64,000 bases of DNA, from contig NZ_SMRP01000002.1 of the NCBI RefSeq assembly GCF_004353915.1, positions 84,564-148,563 on the forward strand, read 5' to 3'. Made by a program: the position numbers and the translations under genes. A model generated the notes under the pieces. It had not been told where the DNA came from and did no database searches. It saw only the letters and a list, made by a program, of their open reading frames with translations. Within the stretch, counting starts at the first letter, position 1. Every line of letters begins with the position of its first letter. This DNA comes from Paraburkholderia silviterrae. GTDB taxonomy: Bacteria > Pseudomonadota > Gammaproteobacteria > Burkholderiales > Burkholderiaceae. Shown one piece after another: positions 52,500-61,114 of this stretch.

Positions 52500-53277
52500 G
52501 CCGCACGCGAGAGGAAGCCGATTTGGCTAATCGGGCGCGGGTTTGCATCCCATTCATGCGGTCATTATGCATCAATTGAATTGTCAATTTTCGGCCGGGA
52601 ATCGCCGTTGCTATTGCGCGCATCTTGTCGATCTGGCGGATTCGAGTTGACCCATTTGCGCATGACAAAGCGGCTAAAGCACAATTCATTTTCGATTAAT
52701 ACCTCATGAAATAGAGGCGAGTCTCGAAATCCCTCCTTCCTGGGATGCACATGCCGTGTGCGACAATTCCTCGCGCCCCGGATGACTTGCATGATGAGAA
52801 ATCCCAATATGCATATGTCATGAACATGTCATGCGTTTCATTGATCGGGCAGCAATGGCCGAGATGCACGGGCGTCGCCGCGAAACCGCCCGGGGACGGA
52901 CGCAGCGCCTGATGAGGCCGATTCTGGGTGGTGAGGCGCAGACGTGTCACATGCCTTTGCATGGCGCGTAATAGTTTTGCTAATGTCGTGTTGGCGGGTG
53001 CTCCGGATCGCGTATCCGGGTAATTTTTCCTGGCGGCAAATGTTAAAGATCAACAAACCGGCAAAAAAGTCGCACGTACAAATGTAAAGAAACCAGTATT
53101 GCTGTCTTACAATTAGGCCTGAAAGTCCGATGGCGTCATTTGCCGCGCATGCGGGATTATCATGTGAATATTCAGTTTTTTCTGTGGCCTGCGAGAATCG
53201 CACGCTATAATCCCGACGTGGCAGAGTGCTTATTCGACCGGCATATTTGAATCGTTTCCACGTGCACGAGGTGCATT
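52500..53277. other. AT-rich intergenic region, possible small RNA or attenuator
   Basis: About 780 bases clearly less GC-rich than the surroundings, with no convincing protein. Direct repeats ATGTCATG lie at 52815 and 52826, one helix turn apart. An isolated terminator-like hairpin sits at 53003-53028. TATAAT at 53206-53211, with no good -35, is 67 bases before the DUF3331 gene and is its likely -10. Confidence 0.5.
53003..53028 (+). terminator. orphan terminator-like hairpin
   Basis: CCGGAT (53003-53008) / ATCCGG (53014-53019) with a 5-base loop, followed by GTAATTTTT. No gene ends just before it, so it may terminate a short untranslated RNA or attenuate the DUF3331 transcript. Confidence 0.5.
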
Positions 53278-53751
53278 ATGACGAAATTAGATACCGGCAG
53301 CGCATGGCAACAAACCATTGATCGCCTGTCCGCCGCTTCGGAGCCCTTGAGCCCGGACGGCGAGCCCGATGGCATCAGGAGTTGCAAACCGGTACCGATC
53401 ACGCGCAGCGCATCGGAGGCGGCCAACCGGCGCCGCGCCACTGTGCGTTCGTGGGATGCGCAAGGCATTACCTTGATCCGGCGTCATGATCCGGAGAGCA
53501 TCACCGTCTGCTGGAGCGACGCCACCTATGGGCGCTACTCCGACCAGTTGTGGCGGGTTTGCACCGCGCGTCGCAGCGCGGTGTGCGCGTTGACCGGCGA
53601 GAAGATCCGCCGTGGCGACGCGGTGTTCCGCCCGAGCCCCAATCGCCGTCATCGCCCGGCCAATGCCGACGCCATGATCCTCGCGAGCAAGCTGGACGCC
53701 TTTCCCAGCGGCGTTGTGGCTGCGCGTCTCGACGAGGCGCTTGCGGCGTAA
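53278..53751 (+). CDS. DUF3331 domain protein
   Basis: 157 residues; GAGGTG precedes the ATG. The second half shows the DUF3331 pattern: ITVCWSDATYGRYSDQLWR, then CALTGEKIRRGDAVFRPS and ANADAMILAS. This Burkholderiales family is of unknown function; the Cys-x(n)-Cys and GDAVFRP arrangement suggests a small metal- or ligand-binding fold. Preceded by an unusually AT-rich region. Confidence 0.85.
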   Translation: MTKLDTGSAWQQTIDRLSAASEPLSPDGEPDGIRSCKPVPITRSASEAANRRRATVRSWDAQGITLIRRHDPESITVCWSDATYGRYSDQLWRVCTARRSAVCALTGEKIRRGDAVFRPSPNRRHRPANADAMILASKLDAFPSGVVAARLDEALAA

Positions 53752-54126
53752 GCACGGCATCGCTGTGGCATAAGGGCTGCGTCCAGGTTGCGGCGGCAGT
53801 TCCGAAGCTAGCGGAGCCTGCATCGAGCGCTCGATGCGGGCGGTCAGCTTTTTATCCTTTCCAGTAGCAGTCTCAGCGCTTTCCAGGCTTGGTGCACCGC
53901 CCCGGAGCCTTCATCCGGCGCTCGTCCGGCGTCCCCCGCAAGCTATCTCAAGGTTCCCTTTTCAGCGCCCGCTGGCCGCGCGCGGTCATGGCAGGCAGGC
54001 CCTGCCGGAGGCCATGCGCCGTGCCGCTTCGCGTCTTTCAACCGGATATTCGCTGCGGGCGAGTGCGCGCCGCCGGCCCGTTCCCGGGCCAGCCAGCGCC
54101 GCACTCATGTCGACTTCATGCCAACT
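53752..54126. other. intergenic region with nothing recognisable
   Basis: 375 bases between DUF3331 and the converging MFS gene. I see no gene, repeat, or terminator with a T-run. Confidence 0.4.
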
Positions 54127-55404
54127 TCACGCCGTCTTGTCGCCGACGGTCTCGTCCTCGAGCGCGTCGCGCGTCTCGGGCATGATGAGCCATACCAGCA
54201 GCACAGCGGCCGCGCCGGCCGAGGCGAGGCCCAGGAAGCTCACGGTATTGCCGAAATGGTCGGCGATGAACCCCGCGAGCGCGGTGGAGAGCGTGGCGCC
54301 AATCCCCGCCGATAGCCCGAAGAGCCCGATGCACAGGTTGTAGCGCCCCTTGCCGCCCGCCACGTCGGCGGCAATGAGCGGCAGCATCACGCCGAACACG
54401 GCGGCCGAGAGGCCGTCGAGCATCTGCACCGGCACGAGCAAGTAGGGGTTGCCGACCGCGGCGAACAGCAACGCGCGCAGCGGCAGCGCGCTGAAGCCGA
54501 GTATCAGCACCGGACGGCGGCCCCAGTGCTGCGCGGTGCGGCCCACCCATGGCGACATCAGCGCGACGATCGCTTGCGGCACGATGATGCAAGCCGCGAT
54601 CACGAGTTGCACGTTGTCGCCCATGCCGGCCGTCACTTCGCCCGCTGCGAGGTTCAGCATCGCAGCGTTCGAGAGATGGAACAGGACCACGCAGGCCGCG
54701 AAAGTCAGCATGCGCTTGTCGCGCAGCAGGTCGAAGATGGTTTCGCGCGGCTCGTCCGCGGGCACGGCCTTGCTGGCTTGGGCGGCCTTGTCGGCTTTGG
54801 CGCTTTTCAGCGGCTTGGGCGCGTTCGCGTGCTTGTCGTACTCGATCATCGCGAGCGCGACGAGGGCGGGGAGCGCGAGCGCCGCCGTGAGCCAGAACAC
54901 GGCGCGTGGCGAGACGTACTCGCCGCACAGTCCCATCAGGCCCGCCGCGACCGCGCTGCCGATCGAGGCCCAGCGCGCGTTGCGCCCGAGCCGGTCGCCC
55001 AGGTTCTGCCGGCCCACCAGCGCCAGCGCGAGTGCCGCCATGGCCGGCACGAGCATGCAGCTCGCGAAGCCGTGAAAGACCTCGGCGGCCATCACCGGCA
55101 CGACGGTCGGGCTCGAGGCGAGCAGCACCGCCGAGATGATGATGGCGATGATCGCCCAGGCGGCGGCGGCCTTCTTGTTGCGCAGGGCGTCCACGGCCGC
55201 GCCGCCCGGCACCTGGCTCACCATCGCGCTGATCGTGCCCACCGAGAGCGCCAGGCCGATCTCGCCCTGGGTCCACTTGTGCGAGGCGAGATACGAGGCG
55301 ATGAACGGGCCGAAGCCGGTCTGCACGTTCGCGACGAAAAAGTTCAGCCAGTCGAGCGCGCGCACGCTGCGCAGGTCGGGCGTGGGATGCGTCGTACCTG
55401 TCAT
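54127..55404 (-). CDS. MFS transporter
   Basis: 425 residues with about 12 membrane segments and a charged central loop rich in Lys/Ala (near 200-225, AKADKAAQASKAVPADEPRE). Motifs SVGTISAMVSQVPGGAAVDALRNKK (the MFS loop 2-3 signature) and VGRTAQHWGRRPVLILG (loop 8-9) are clear. Substrate unknown. Its start overlaps the stop of the upstream PRC-barrel lipoprotein gene (ATGA). Confidence 0.88.
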   Translation of the reverse strand: MTGTTHPTPDLRSVRALDWLNFFVANVQTGFGPFIASYLASHKWTQGEIGLALSVGTISAMVSQVPGGAAVDALRNKKAAAAWAIIAIIISAVLLASSPTVVPVMAAEVFHGFASCMLVPAMAALALALVGRQNLGDRLGRNARWASIGSAVAAGLMGLCGEYVSPRAVFWLTAALALPALVALAMIEYDKHANAPKPLKSAKADKAAQASKAVPADEPRETIFDLLRDKRMLTFAACVVLFHLSNAAMLNLAAGEVTAGMGDNVQLVIAACIIVPQAIVALMSPWVGRTAQHWGRRPVLILGFSALPLRALLFAAVGNPYLLVPVQMLDGLSAAVFGVMLPLIAADVAGGKGRYNLCIGLFGLSAGIGATLSTALAGFIADHFGNTVSFLGLASAGAAAVLLVWLIMPETRDALEDETVGDKTA

Positions 55405-56375
55405 TGGGCACCGCGCGCAGGAGCTGCAGAAGCGGCCGGCCCCGCAGCGGCCGGGCTGACGGCGCGCACCGGCTGATCGTTCGCATAGGCGGGAGCGGCG
55501 TCGATCTGCTGGTCGCTCATCTCGAGCTGGGCTTCGAGCGCATTGTTCTTCGTCACGAAGCGCAGGGCCGACCAGTCGGCGGCGATCGTGCGGCGCTTCT
55601 CAAGCGTCCCGCTCACGTCGAGCACGACCGCGAGCGGGTCGGCGCCGCCGCCGATCAGCACGTCCACCACGCGGCCCACCTTGGCGCCGTTGGCGCGCTC
55701 GACGTCGGCGTCGAGCATCGGCAGGCGCGTCGGGCTCGCCTCGGAAGTGCCGGGCTGCGGCGCGCCCGCCTTGGGCCGGTCGGGGATCTGCAATTGGGCG
55801 GGCGTGAGCGCGAGCGTGATGGCGGGCGTCTTCGCCTGGGTGTTGATGCGCACGGCGCTCCACGGGAAGTCGGCCTTGCGGTCGCCCACGCCCATGAAGC
55901 CCTGCAGATTCACGACCACTTCCTGCGGCTTGCCGCCGGGGCCGGCCACCATGTCCACGGCGCGGCCCACGACCTTGCCGTCCGGTTTCTGCACTTCGCT
56001 GTCGAGCAGCGTGCGGAAGGTGCCGCGCTCGAGGGTGTGCGTCTGCACGAGCGGAGCGGGGGTGGGCGCAACGGGGGCGCTCGCCGGCACGGGCGGCGGT
56101 GGCGCGGGCCGGGGGCGCCGGATCAGTGGCAAGTGCGGTTTTTTGGGCGCCGGCTTCGGTTCAGGCGGCTGCGGAGCGCTGGCGGCTTCGGGCGCGGAGG
56201 CCGCCTCGGGTCCGCTCTCGAACTGCTCGGGCGCGCTGACGGCAACGGTCGCCTCGACGATGGGCGCGGGCGCCTGGGCCGAGCGGAACAGGCTGCAGCC
56301 GGACAGCGCGACCAGAACGAGCAGGGCCAAGGCGTGCTGATGGGAAATAACGGGACGTGGGAAACCGCCTGTCAT
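55401..56375 (-). CDS. PRC-barrel lipoprotein
   Basis: 324 residues from MTGGFPRPV with GGAG upstream. Signal peptide with lipobox LSGC (Cys27). A long Pro/Ala linker (40-115, KPAPKKPHLPLIRRPRPAP) separates it from two PRC-barrel-like domains (about 120-185 and 215-285): LLDSEVQKPDGKVVGRAVDMV and MLDADVERANGAKVGRVVDVL. An envelope-bound adaptor or sensor is likely. Coupled to the MFS gene. Confidence 0.8.
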   Translation of the reverse strand: MTGGFPRPVISHQHALALLVLVALSGCSLFRSAQAPAPIVEATVAVSAPEQFESGPEAASAPEAASAPQPPEPKPAPKKPHLPLIRRPRPAPPPPVPASAPVAPTPAPLVQTHTLERGTFRTLLDSEVQKPDGKVVGRAVDMVAGPGGKPQEVVVNLQGFMGVGDRKADFPWSAVRINTQAKTPAITLALTPAQLQIPDRPKAGAPQPGTSEASPTRLPMLDADVERANGAKVGRVVDVLIGGGADPLAVVLDVSGTLEKRRTIAADWSALRFVTKNNALEAQLEMSDQQIDAAPAYANDQPVRAVSPAAAGPAASAAPARGAQ

Positions 56376-56971
56376 CAACAGAAACTCCAGGAGCGGCCGG
56401 CGCATGGCGCGCGCGGCGAGGGGAAAACCGGGTCGGGATGCGTGAGAGTTTAACCCGCATGGCGCCTTGTTCCGGCCCAAACAGCCGCTAATCCGCTGAC
56501 AAAACCCTTGTCGCAGGGTCGATCGGGCGCATTCGGGGCGTATTCCGGGGGGTATTCGGGGCGCATTCAGGGCGCATTCAGGGCATATGCGTGCCGCGGA
56601 ATGCGCCGCCGGATTGGGAGGGCATCCTGGTCCGATTACGGCCAGTTTTGCCCTCAGCGGCGTGCGCAAGACGGCTCAAGCGCACCGGGGTAAACGCGAG
56701 GCGCGGCAGTGCGACGCGCCCTGCGTACGGCGATATAAGCATCGCGGCATGACCTCAATGTGTTTCGCGCGATGGGAGCGTAAGTCGTGTTCGCCTAACC
56801 TTCGACCCTGTAAAAAGATGTCAAAAAAATGAATGGGTATAGCGCGCTGCAAGGCGCGCCTGGCTGGCGTCGACACCCCTAGTCAATCCAATCCAGACGA
56901 GACGAACCTGATGGCGGATCCGCAACATGAGCGCGGACCGTTTCAGCAAGCTGATAAAGGAGGCACTCACC
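56376..56971. other. intergenic region upstream of the NCS2 permease
   Basis: About 600 bases without a supported gene. It holds the short tandem array at 56525-56590 and an AT-rich stretch near 56810-56830 (GTAAAAAGATGTCAAAAAAATG), the probable promoter area of the permease. Nothing else was recognised. Confidence 0.4.
56525..56590 (+). repeat. 10-12 bp tandem array GGGCGCATTCR
   Basis: Five full units and a partial, at 56525, 56535, 56547, 56558 and 56570, with the partial from 56581. The near-helical period would place each GCATTC on the same face of the DNA. Confidence 0.7.
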
Positions 56972-58381
56972 ATGATCGAACCCCACGCACAGCCGCTGGC
57001 CGACATTGCCAATGGTGCAATCCGCGAGGGCGATGCCGTCGACGCCGTTGGCGCGACTGGTTTTCTCGACCGTTATTTCGACATTGCCGCGCGCGGCAGC
57101 TCGGTGCGCCAGGAGGGCATCGCCGGCATTACCACCTTCCTTGCGATGGTGTATTCCGTGTTCGTCGTGCCGGGCATGCTCGGCAAGGCGGGCTTCGACA
57201 CCAGCGCGGTGTTTGTCGCCGTGTGTCTCACCACGGCGTTCGGCTCGCTGTTGATGGGCCTGTGGGCGCGCCTGCCGATCGCCATCGGCTGCGCAATCTC
57301 GCTCACCGCGTTCACCGCATTCGGCCTCGTGCTCGGCAAGGGCCTCAAGCCCGAAGTCGCGCTCGGCGCCGTGTTCCTGATGGGCCTCGTGTTCACGGGC
57401 ATCTCGGTTACCGGCGTGCGCTCGTGGATCCTGCGTAACCTGCCGCACGGCATCGCGCACGGCACCGGTATCGGCATTGGCCTGTTCCTGCTGCTGATCG
57501 CGGCCAACGACGTGGGCCTCGTGATCAAGAATCCGGGCGCCGGTCTCCCGGTCACGCTCGGCCATATCACGGCGCTGCCCGCGATTCTCTCGGTGGTCGG
57601 CCTTGCCGCGATCTTCGGCCTCGTGCGCCGCCGCGTGCCGGGCTCGATCCTGATCGTGATCGTCGCGATCTCGGCGCTCGGCCTCGCCATCGATCCGGCC
57701 GTGACCTACCACGGTGTGTTCGCGTGGCCGTCGCTCTCGACCCCGGGCCATGCCTCGCTGATCGGCGCCATGGACATCAAGGGCGCGCTCTCGCTCGCCG
57801 TGCTGCCCAGCGTGCTCGCCCTCGTGATGACCGCCGTGTTCGACGCCACCGGCACGATCCGCGCCGTGGCAGGCCAGGCCGGCCAGCTCGACGCCAACGG
57901 CCGCATCATCAACGGCGGCCGCGCGCTCACGGCCGACTCGCTCAGCTCGATCTTCTCCGGCTTCTTTGGCGGCGCGCCTGCAGCGGCCTATATCGAATCG
58001 GCGGTGGGCGTCTCGGCAGGTGCGAAGACGGGCATGACCGCCACGGTGGTGGGCCTGCTGTTCCTCGCGGTGATGTTCTTCGCGCCGCTCGCCGGCCTCG
58101 TGCCTTCCTACGCCACGGCGCCCGCGCTCATGTACGTGGGCCTGATGATGCTCTCGAGCGTTGCGCGCCTCGACATGGCCGACATGGTGGATGCGATGTC
58201 GGGCCTCGTGTGCGCCGTGTTCATCGTGCTGACCGCCAACATCGTCACGGGCATCATGCTGGGCTTTGCCACGCTCGTGATCGGCCGCGTGGTGAGCGGC
58301 GAGATCCGCAAGCTCAACGTCGGCACGGTGCTCATCGCCGCTGTGCTCGTGGCGTTCTACCTGGGCGGCTGGGCTATCTGA
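56972..58381 (+). CDS. NCS2 family permease, AzgA-type (purine/guanine-hypoxanthine)
   Basis: 469 residues. The ATG at 56972 is preferred because AAAGGAGG lies 10 bases upstream. About 12-14 membrane segments; family motifs [32 protein letters not shown]-type turn [12 protein letters not shown], and [23 protein letters not shown] are characteristic of AzgA/GhxP/AdeP purine transporters. Proton-coupled uptake of a purine base is inferred. A monocistronic gene. Confidence 0.9.
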   Translation: MIEPHAQPLADIANGAIREGDAVDAVGATGFLDRYFDIAARGSSVRQEGIAGITTFLAMVYSVFVVPGMLGKAGFDTSAVFVAVCLTTAFGSLLMGLWARLPIAIGCAISLTAFTAFGLVLGKGLKPEVALGAVFLMGLVFTGISVTGVRSWILRNLPHGIAHGTGIGIGLFLLLIAANDVGLVIKNPGAGLPVTLGHITALPAILSVVGLAAIFGLVRRRVPGSILIVIVAISALGLAIDPAVTYHGVFAWPSLSTPGHASLIGAMDIKGALSLAVLPSVLALVMTAVFDATGTIRAVAGQAGQLDANGRIINGGRALTADSLSSIFSGFFGGAPAAAYIESAVGVSAGAKTGMTATVVGLLFLAVMFFAPLAGLVPSYATAPALMYVGLMMLSSVARLDMADMVDAMSGLVCAVFIVLTANIVTGIMLGFATLVIGRVVSGEIRKLNVGTVLIAAVLVAFYLGGWAI

Positions 58382-58450
58382 TGCGCGAATAGCGTCCACA
58401 TAGCCCGGTCATCGGCAAGACGGAGCCACGGCGGCCCGTCTTGCCGGCTT

Positions 58451-58488
58451 CACGGCCCGCGTCCGCTTCTCTGGCGGCGCGGGCCGTG
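58451..58488. terminator. 11-bp GC hairpin after the NCS2 permease
   Basis: CACGGCCCGCG (58451-58461) pairs perfectly with CGCGGGCCGTG (58478-58488) between two converging genes. There is no T-run on either side, so termination strength is uncertain. Confidence 0.5.
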
Positions 58489-58507
58489 CGGCATTTGGGG
58501 GGCGCGA

Positions 58508-58897
58508 TTACTTCGGCAGCACACTGTTGACGCGCCCGCTCTTCGGCTTGCGCGGCTTCGGCTCCACGCCCACGCGCGGGTCGCGCGCCAGCACGAGCGC
58601 GCTCAGGTGCTGCGCGGTGGCCTCGAAATCCGGATCTTCCTGCGTCACGTAAAGCCACTTGCCGAGCACGGGGTGCGGCCGCAGGGCCGGCATTTCGTCG
58701 ATGAGCGCCGCGTGCCGGTCCCGCGACGTGCAGACCAGCAAGCCGTTAAAGGGCTTTTCGCGATCGGCGGCGACGAGGCACAGCAGGCCGTCCATATAGG
58801 CGGCGTCGCAACCGAACATCCGCTTGCACAGGTAGTCGGGCTCGCGCTCGAACGCGTCGAAGATCCAGAGCAGCGAATTGCGGATTTTGGACGGCAT
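58508..58897 (-). CDS. conserved hypothetical protein (129 aa), possibly TfoX/YjbR-like
   Basis: Start at MPSKIRNSLLW. Short alpha/beta protein with RMFGCDAAYMDGLLCLVAADRE and HPVLGKWLYVTQEDPDFE; the R-M-F-G plus glycine/hydrophobic turn recalls TfoX N-terminal and YjbR folds, but the match is by eye only. It ends in a basic PKPRKPKSGR tail. Divergent from the ArsR operon, whose promoter lies 114 bases upstream. Confidence 0.65.
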   Translation of the reverse strand: MPSKIRNSLLWIFDAFEREPDYLCKRMFGCDAAYMDGLLCLVAADREKPFNGLLVCTSRDRHAALIDEMPALRPHPVLGKWLYVTQEDPDFEATAQHLSALVLARDPRVGVEPKPRKPKSGRVNSVLPK

Positions 58898-59010
58898 GGC
58901 GTATTCGGCTCGAGGTGAATGTGGAGTGCGGGCGGGCACAGGCGCGCGGTGCCGCGCCGACTCATTCTACGGGCTGCGCGAGAAGCCAGCGGCGAAGCCC
59001 GTGCGCGGCC

Positions 59011-59054
59011 TTGACATCGGCGGCTCAGGTCCTATGCTTAACCTCATGGTTAAG
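59011..59054 (+). promoter_or_regulatory. promoter and operator of the ArsR operon
   Basis: TTGACA (59011-59016), a 16-bp spacer, and TATGCT (59033-59038) predict a start near 59045-59046. The ATG at 59046 would then be at or next to the 5' end, i.e. a leaderless message. The perfect dyad CTTAACC-TCAT-GGTTAAG (59037-59054) overlaps the -10 box, start point and start codon, the expected place for ArsR autorepression. Confidence 0.65.
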
Positions 59055-59534
59055 TATGAAGACGATACGCTGACGCGTACCTTTGCGGCGCTGGCGGACC
59101 CCACGCGGCGCGCGCTGCTCGCGCGGCTAGCCCATCAGGACGAGCTTTCGGTGAGCGCGCTCGCGCAGCCGTTTGCGATGTCACTGCCCGCGGTGATGAA
59201 GCACCTGGACGTGCTCGCCGAGGCGGGGCTCGTCACGCGCGCGAAGACCGGACGCACGGTGGCGTGCCGGCTCGCGGCGGGGCCGATGGAGGACGCGATG
59301 CAGTGGCTCGCGCACTACGAGCGCTTCTGGAGCGGTGCGCTCGATCGTCTGGCCGCTTTCGTGGAGGAAGACGCATGTCCACCCAACCCGACGCTGGCGC
59401 AGCCAGCAATTCAGGCGCCCGCGCAGGACCCGCAAGCGGCGCAGCCCACGCCGGCCCCAGCCTCGTCCTCCGGCGCCGCATCAACGCGAGCGCCGCGAAG
59501 GTCTACGCGGCATGGACGCAAGCCGCGCAACTGA
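59046..59534 (+). CDS. ArsR/SmtB family regulator
   Basis: 162 residues from the ATG at 59046 (an earlier ATG at 59034 is inside the -10 box). Winged helix from TRTFAALADPTRRALLARL to VMKHLDVLAEAGLVTRAKTGRTV, closest to the SdpR-like group that lacks metal-binding cysteines. The usual end near VEEDA is followed by a 50-residue low-complexity tail that overlaps the next gene by 160 bases. Likely represses this ArsR-SRPBCC-DUF899 cassette. Confidence 0.85.
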   Translation: MVKYEDDTLTRTFAALADPTRRALLARLAHQDELSVSALAQPFAMSLPAVMKHLDVLAEAGLVTRAKTGRTVACRLAAGPMEDAMQWLAHYERFWSGALDRLAAFVEEDACPPNPTLAQPAIQAPAQDPQAAQPTPAPASSSGAASTRAPRRSTRHGRKPRN

Positions 59535-59872
59535 TGCGCTGGATGCATCCGCTCGACACGATCTGCCTGCATGCCGAGGCCGACGTGCGCGTGGGCGGAC
59601 GCTTTCGCGTGATCATGCGCTCGCCCGACGGCGAAGAGCACGACGCGAGCGGCACCTATCTCGAGGTCGTGCCCGAGGCGAAGCTCGTGTTCACATGGGC
59701 GTGGCGCAGCACGCCGGAGCGCGAGTCGCGCGTGACGGTCGTGCTGCGTGCCGATGGCGCTACGACCGAGATCACGCTGCGCCACGAGGGCTTGTTCGAC
59801 GAAGCCGCGCGCGACTCGCATCGCGAAGGGTGGGCGAGCGGGCTCGATCGTCTGGTGGAGCTGTTCGAATGA
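59375..59872 (+). CDS. SRPBCC/AHSA1 family protein
   Basis: 165 residues. The first ~28 residues (TQPDAGAASNSGARAG) are low complexity. The START/Bet v1-like AHSA1 domain begins LVLRRRINASAAKVYAAWT and includes WMHPL, VGGRFRVIMRSPDGEEHDASGTYLEV and TWAWRSTPERESRVTV. These proteins bind hydrophobic ligands in a deep cavity. Partner of an SdpR-like ArsR, a pairing seen in many proteobacteria. It begins within the ArsR gene at GGAGG. Confidence 0.85.
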   Translation: MSTQPDAGAASNSGARAGPASGAAHAGPSLVLRRRINASAAKVYAAWTQAAQLMRWMHPLDTICLHAEADVRVGGRFRVIMRSPDGEEHDASGTYLEVVPEAKLVFTWAWRSTPERESRVTVVLRADGATTEITLRHEGLFDEAARDSHREGWASGLDRLVELFE

Positions 59873-59940
59873 GGGTGTCCGGCACAACCGGAGCCGGTGC
59901 ACGAGCGCCGGCCTCTGTCCACACATAGGAGGAATGCACG

Positions 59941-60717
59941 ATGGAGATGCACAAGATCGTTTCGGATGACGAATGGTTGGCGGCGCGCAAGGCATTGCTC
60001 AGCGAGGAGCGCGCCTTCACGCATGCACGCGACGCACTCGTGGCGAAACGTCAGGCGCTGCCGTGGGTGAAAGTAACGAAGACCTATACGTTCGATACGC
60101 CGCAAGGCACGCGCACGCTTGCGGAGCTGTTCGGGCCGCGCAGCCAGTTGCTGACCTATCACTTCATGCTCGGCCCCGACTGGGAGGAGGGCTGCCCGGG
60201 CTGCTCGTTCCTCTCCGACCACGTGGACGGCATGCTGCCGCACCTCGAGCATCACGACGTGACCTACGTGGCCGTCTCGCGCGCGCCGCTCGCGAAGCTC
60301 GAAGCCTTCAAGCGGCGCATGGGCTGGCATTTCCCGTGGGTTTCATCGCATGGCAGCGATTTCAATTTCGACTATCGCGTTTCGTTCGGCGATGCGGACA
60401 AGGCGCGTGGCAAGGCGCTCTACAACTACGAAGAACAGGATTACGTGAGCGACGAGTTGCCAGGCATCAGCGCGTTTTATCGCGACGACGCAGGCAACGT
60501 CTATCACACGTATTCGGCGTATGCGCGCGGCGTGGAAATGGCTTTGGGCGCGTATGCGATGCTCGAATTCGCGGCGAAGGGGCGCAACGAGAAGACGGAC
60601 ATGCGCGAATGGATGCGTCACCACGATCGCTATGAGGATAGCGCCGGGCGGGAAAGCTCCGGGCGGGAAAGCCACGGGCAATCGGCGTGCTGCGCGCACG
60701 AGAGCCAAGCGCAATAA
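59941..60717 (+). CDS. DUF899 thioredoxin-like protein
   Basis: 258 residues; AGGAGG precedes the ATG. DUF899 family, a thioredoxin-fold domain with the CPGC pair (Cys85, Cys88) in LGPDWEEGCPGCSFLSDH, then HHDVTYVAVSRAPLAKLEAFKRRMGWHFPW and YHTYSAYARGVE. Role unknown, probably redox. The tail is polar with a CC and repeats GRESSGRES. Third gene of the ArsR cassette, 68 bases after the SRPBCC gene. Confidence 0.87.
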   Translation: MEMHKIVSDDEWLAARKALLSEERAFTHARDALVAKRQALPWVKVTKTYTFDTPQGTRTLAELFGPRSQLLTYHFMLGPDWEEGCPGCSFLSDHVDGMLPHLEHHDVTYVAVSRAPLAKLEAFKRRMGWHFPWVSSHGSDFNFDYRVSFGDADKARGKALYNYEEQDYVSDELPGISAFYRDDAGNVYHTYSAYARGVEMALGAYAMLEFAAKGRNEKTDMREWMRHHDRYEDSAGRESSGRESHGQSACCAHESQAQ

Positions 60718-60769
60718 AAGATGCGCGCCAGGGCAATAGCGCTGCGTCCCGCGAAAGACAAAAGTAAGG

Positions 60770-60953
60770 CTAGAGCGACAGCTCGAAAGCGGGGCGCAGC
60801 AGCACTTCGATGGCCATCACAATGAGGCCCATCGCCGCAGCGGCAAGTGTCAGCGTGCCATATTCGTCGTAGCGCGAGTCATAGAGACACGCGACCACGA
60901 AGAGGATGGCGAGCAGATTGGTCAGCCAGTAGAAGTTCAGCGCGAGTGGCATC
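60770..60953 (-). CDS. small two-helix membrane protein (60 aa)
   Basis: From the ATG of MPLALNFYWL; a TTG 26 bases upstream is less likely. Two hydrophobic segments (about 5-21 and 32-50) separated by YDSRYDEYG. No recognised family and a weak ribosome binding site. The 60980-61114 region beyond is AT-rich with TATTTTTTGCGGTTTTTTATG and no gene. Confidence 0.55.
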
Positions 60954-61114
60954 GGCGTACCGGGTTGCCGGTTCGGCAACGTGACGGCGGAGAGTGCAAA
61001 CCGTCAGGATTTTATCGAACCGACCTTACGGATACGCAACAATAATGTGCTGTGGACCACGTATTTTTTGCGGTTTTTTATGTGCGGCCGCAATGATCTG
61101 TCGCGCCGGCCGGC

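Noticed and set aside
52838..53203. Minus-strand frame in the AT-rich region before DUF3331
   Set aside because: Erratic composition, no start signal and no recognisable domain; crosses the terminator-like hairpin.
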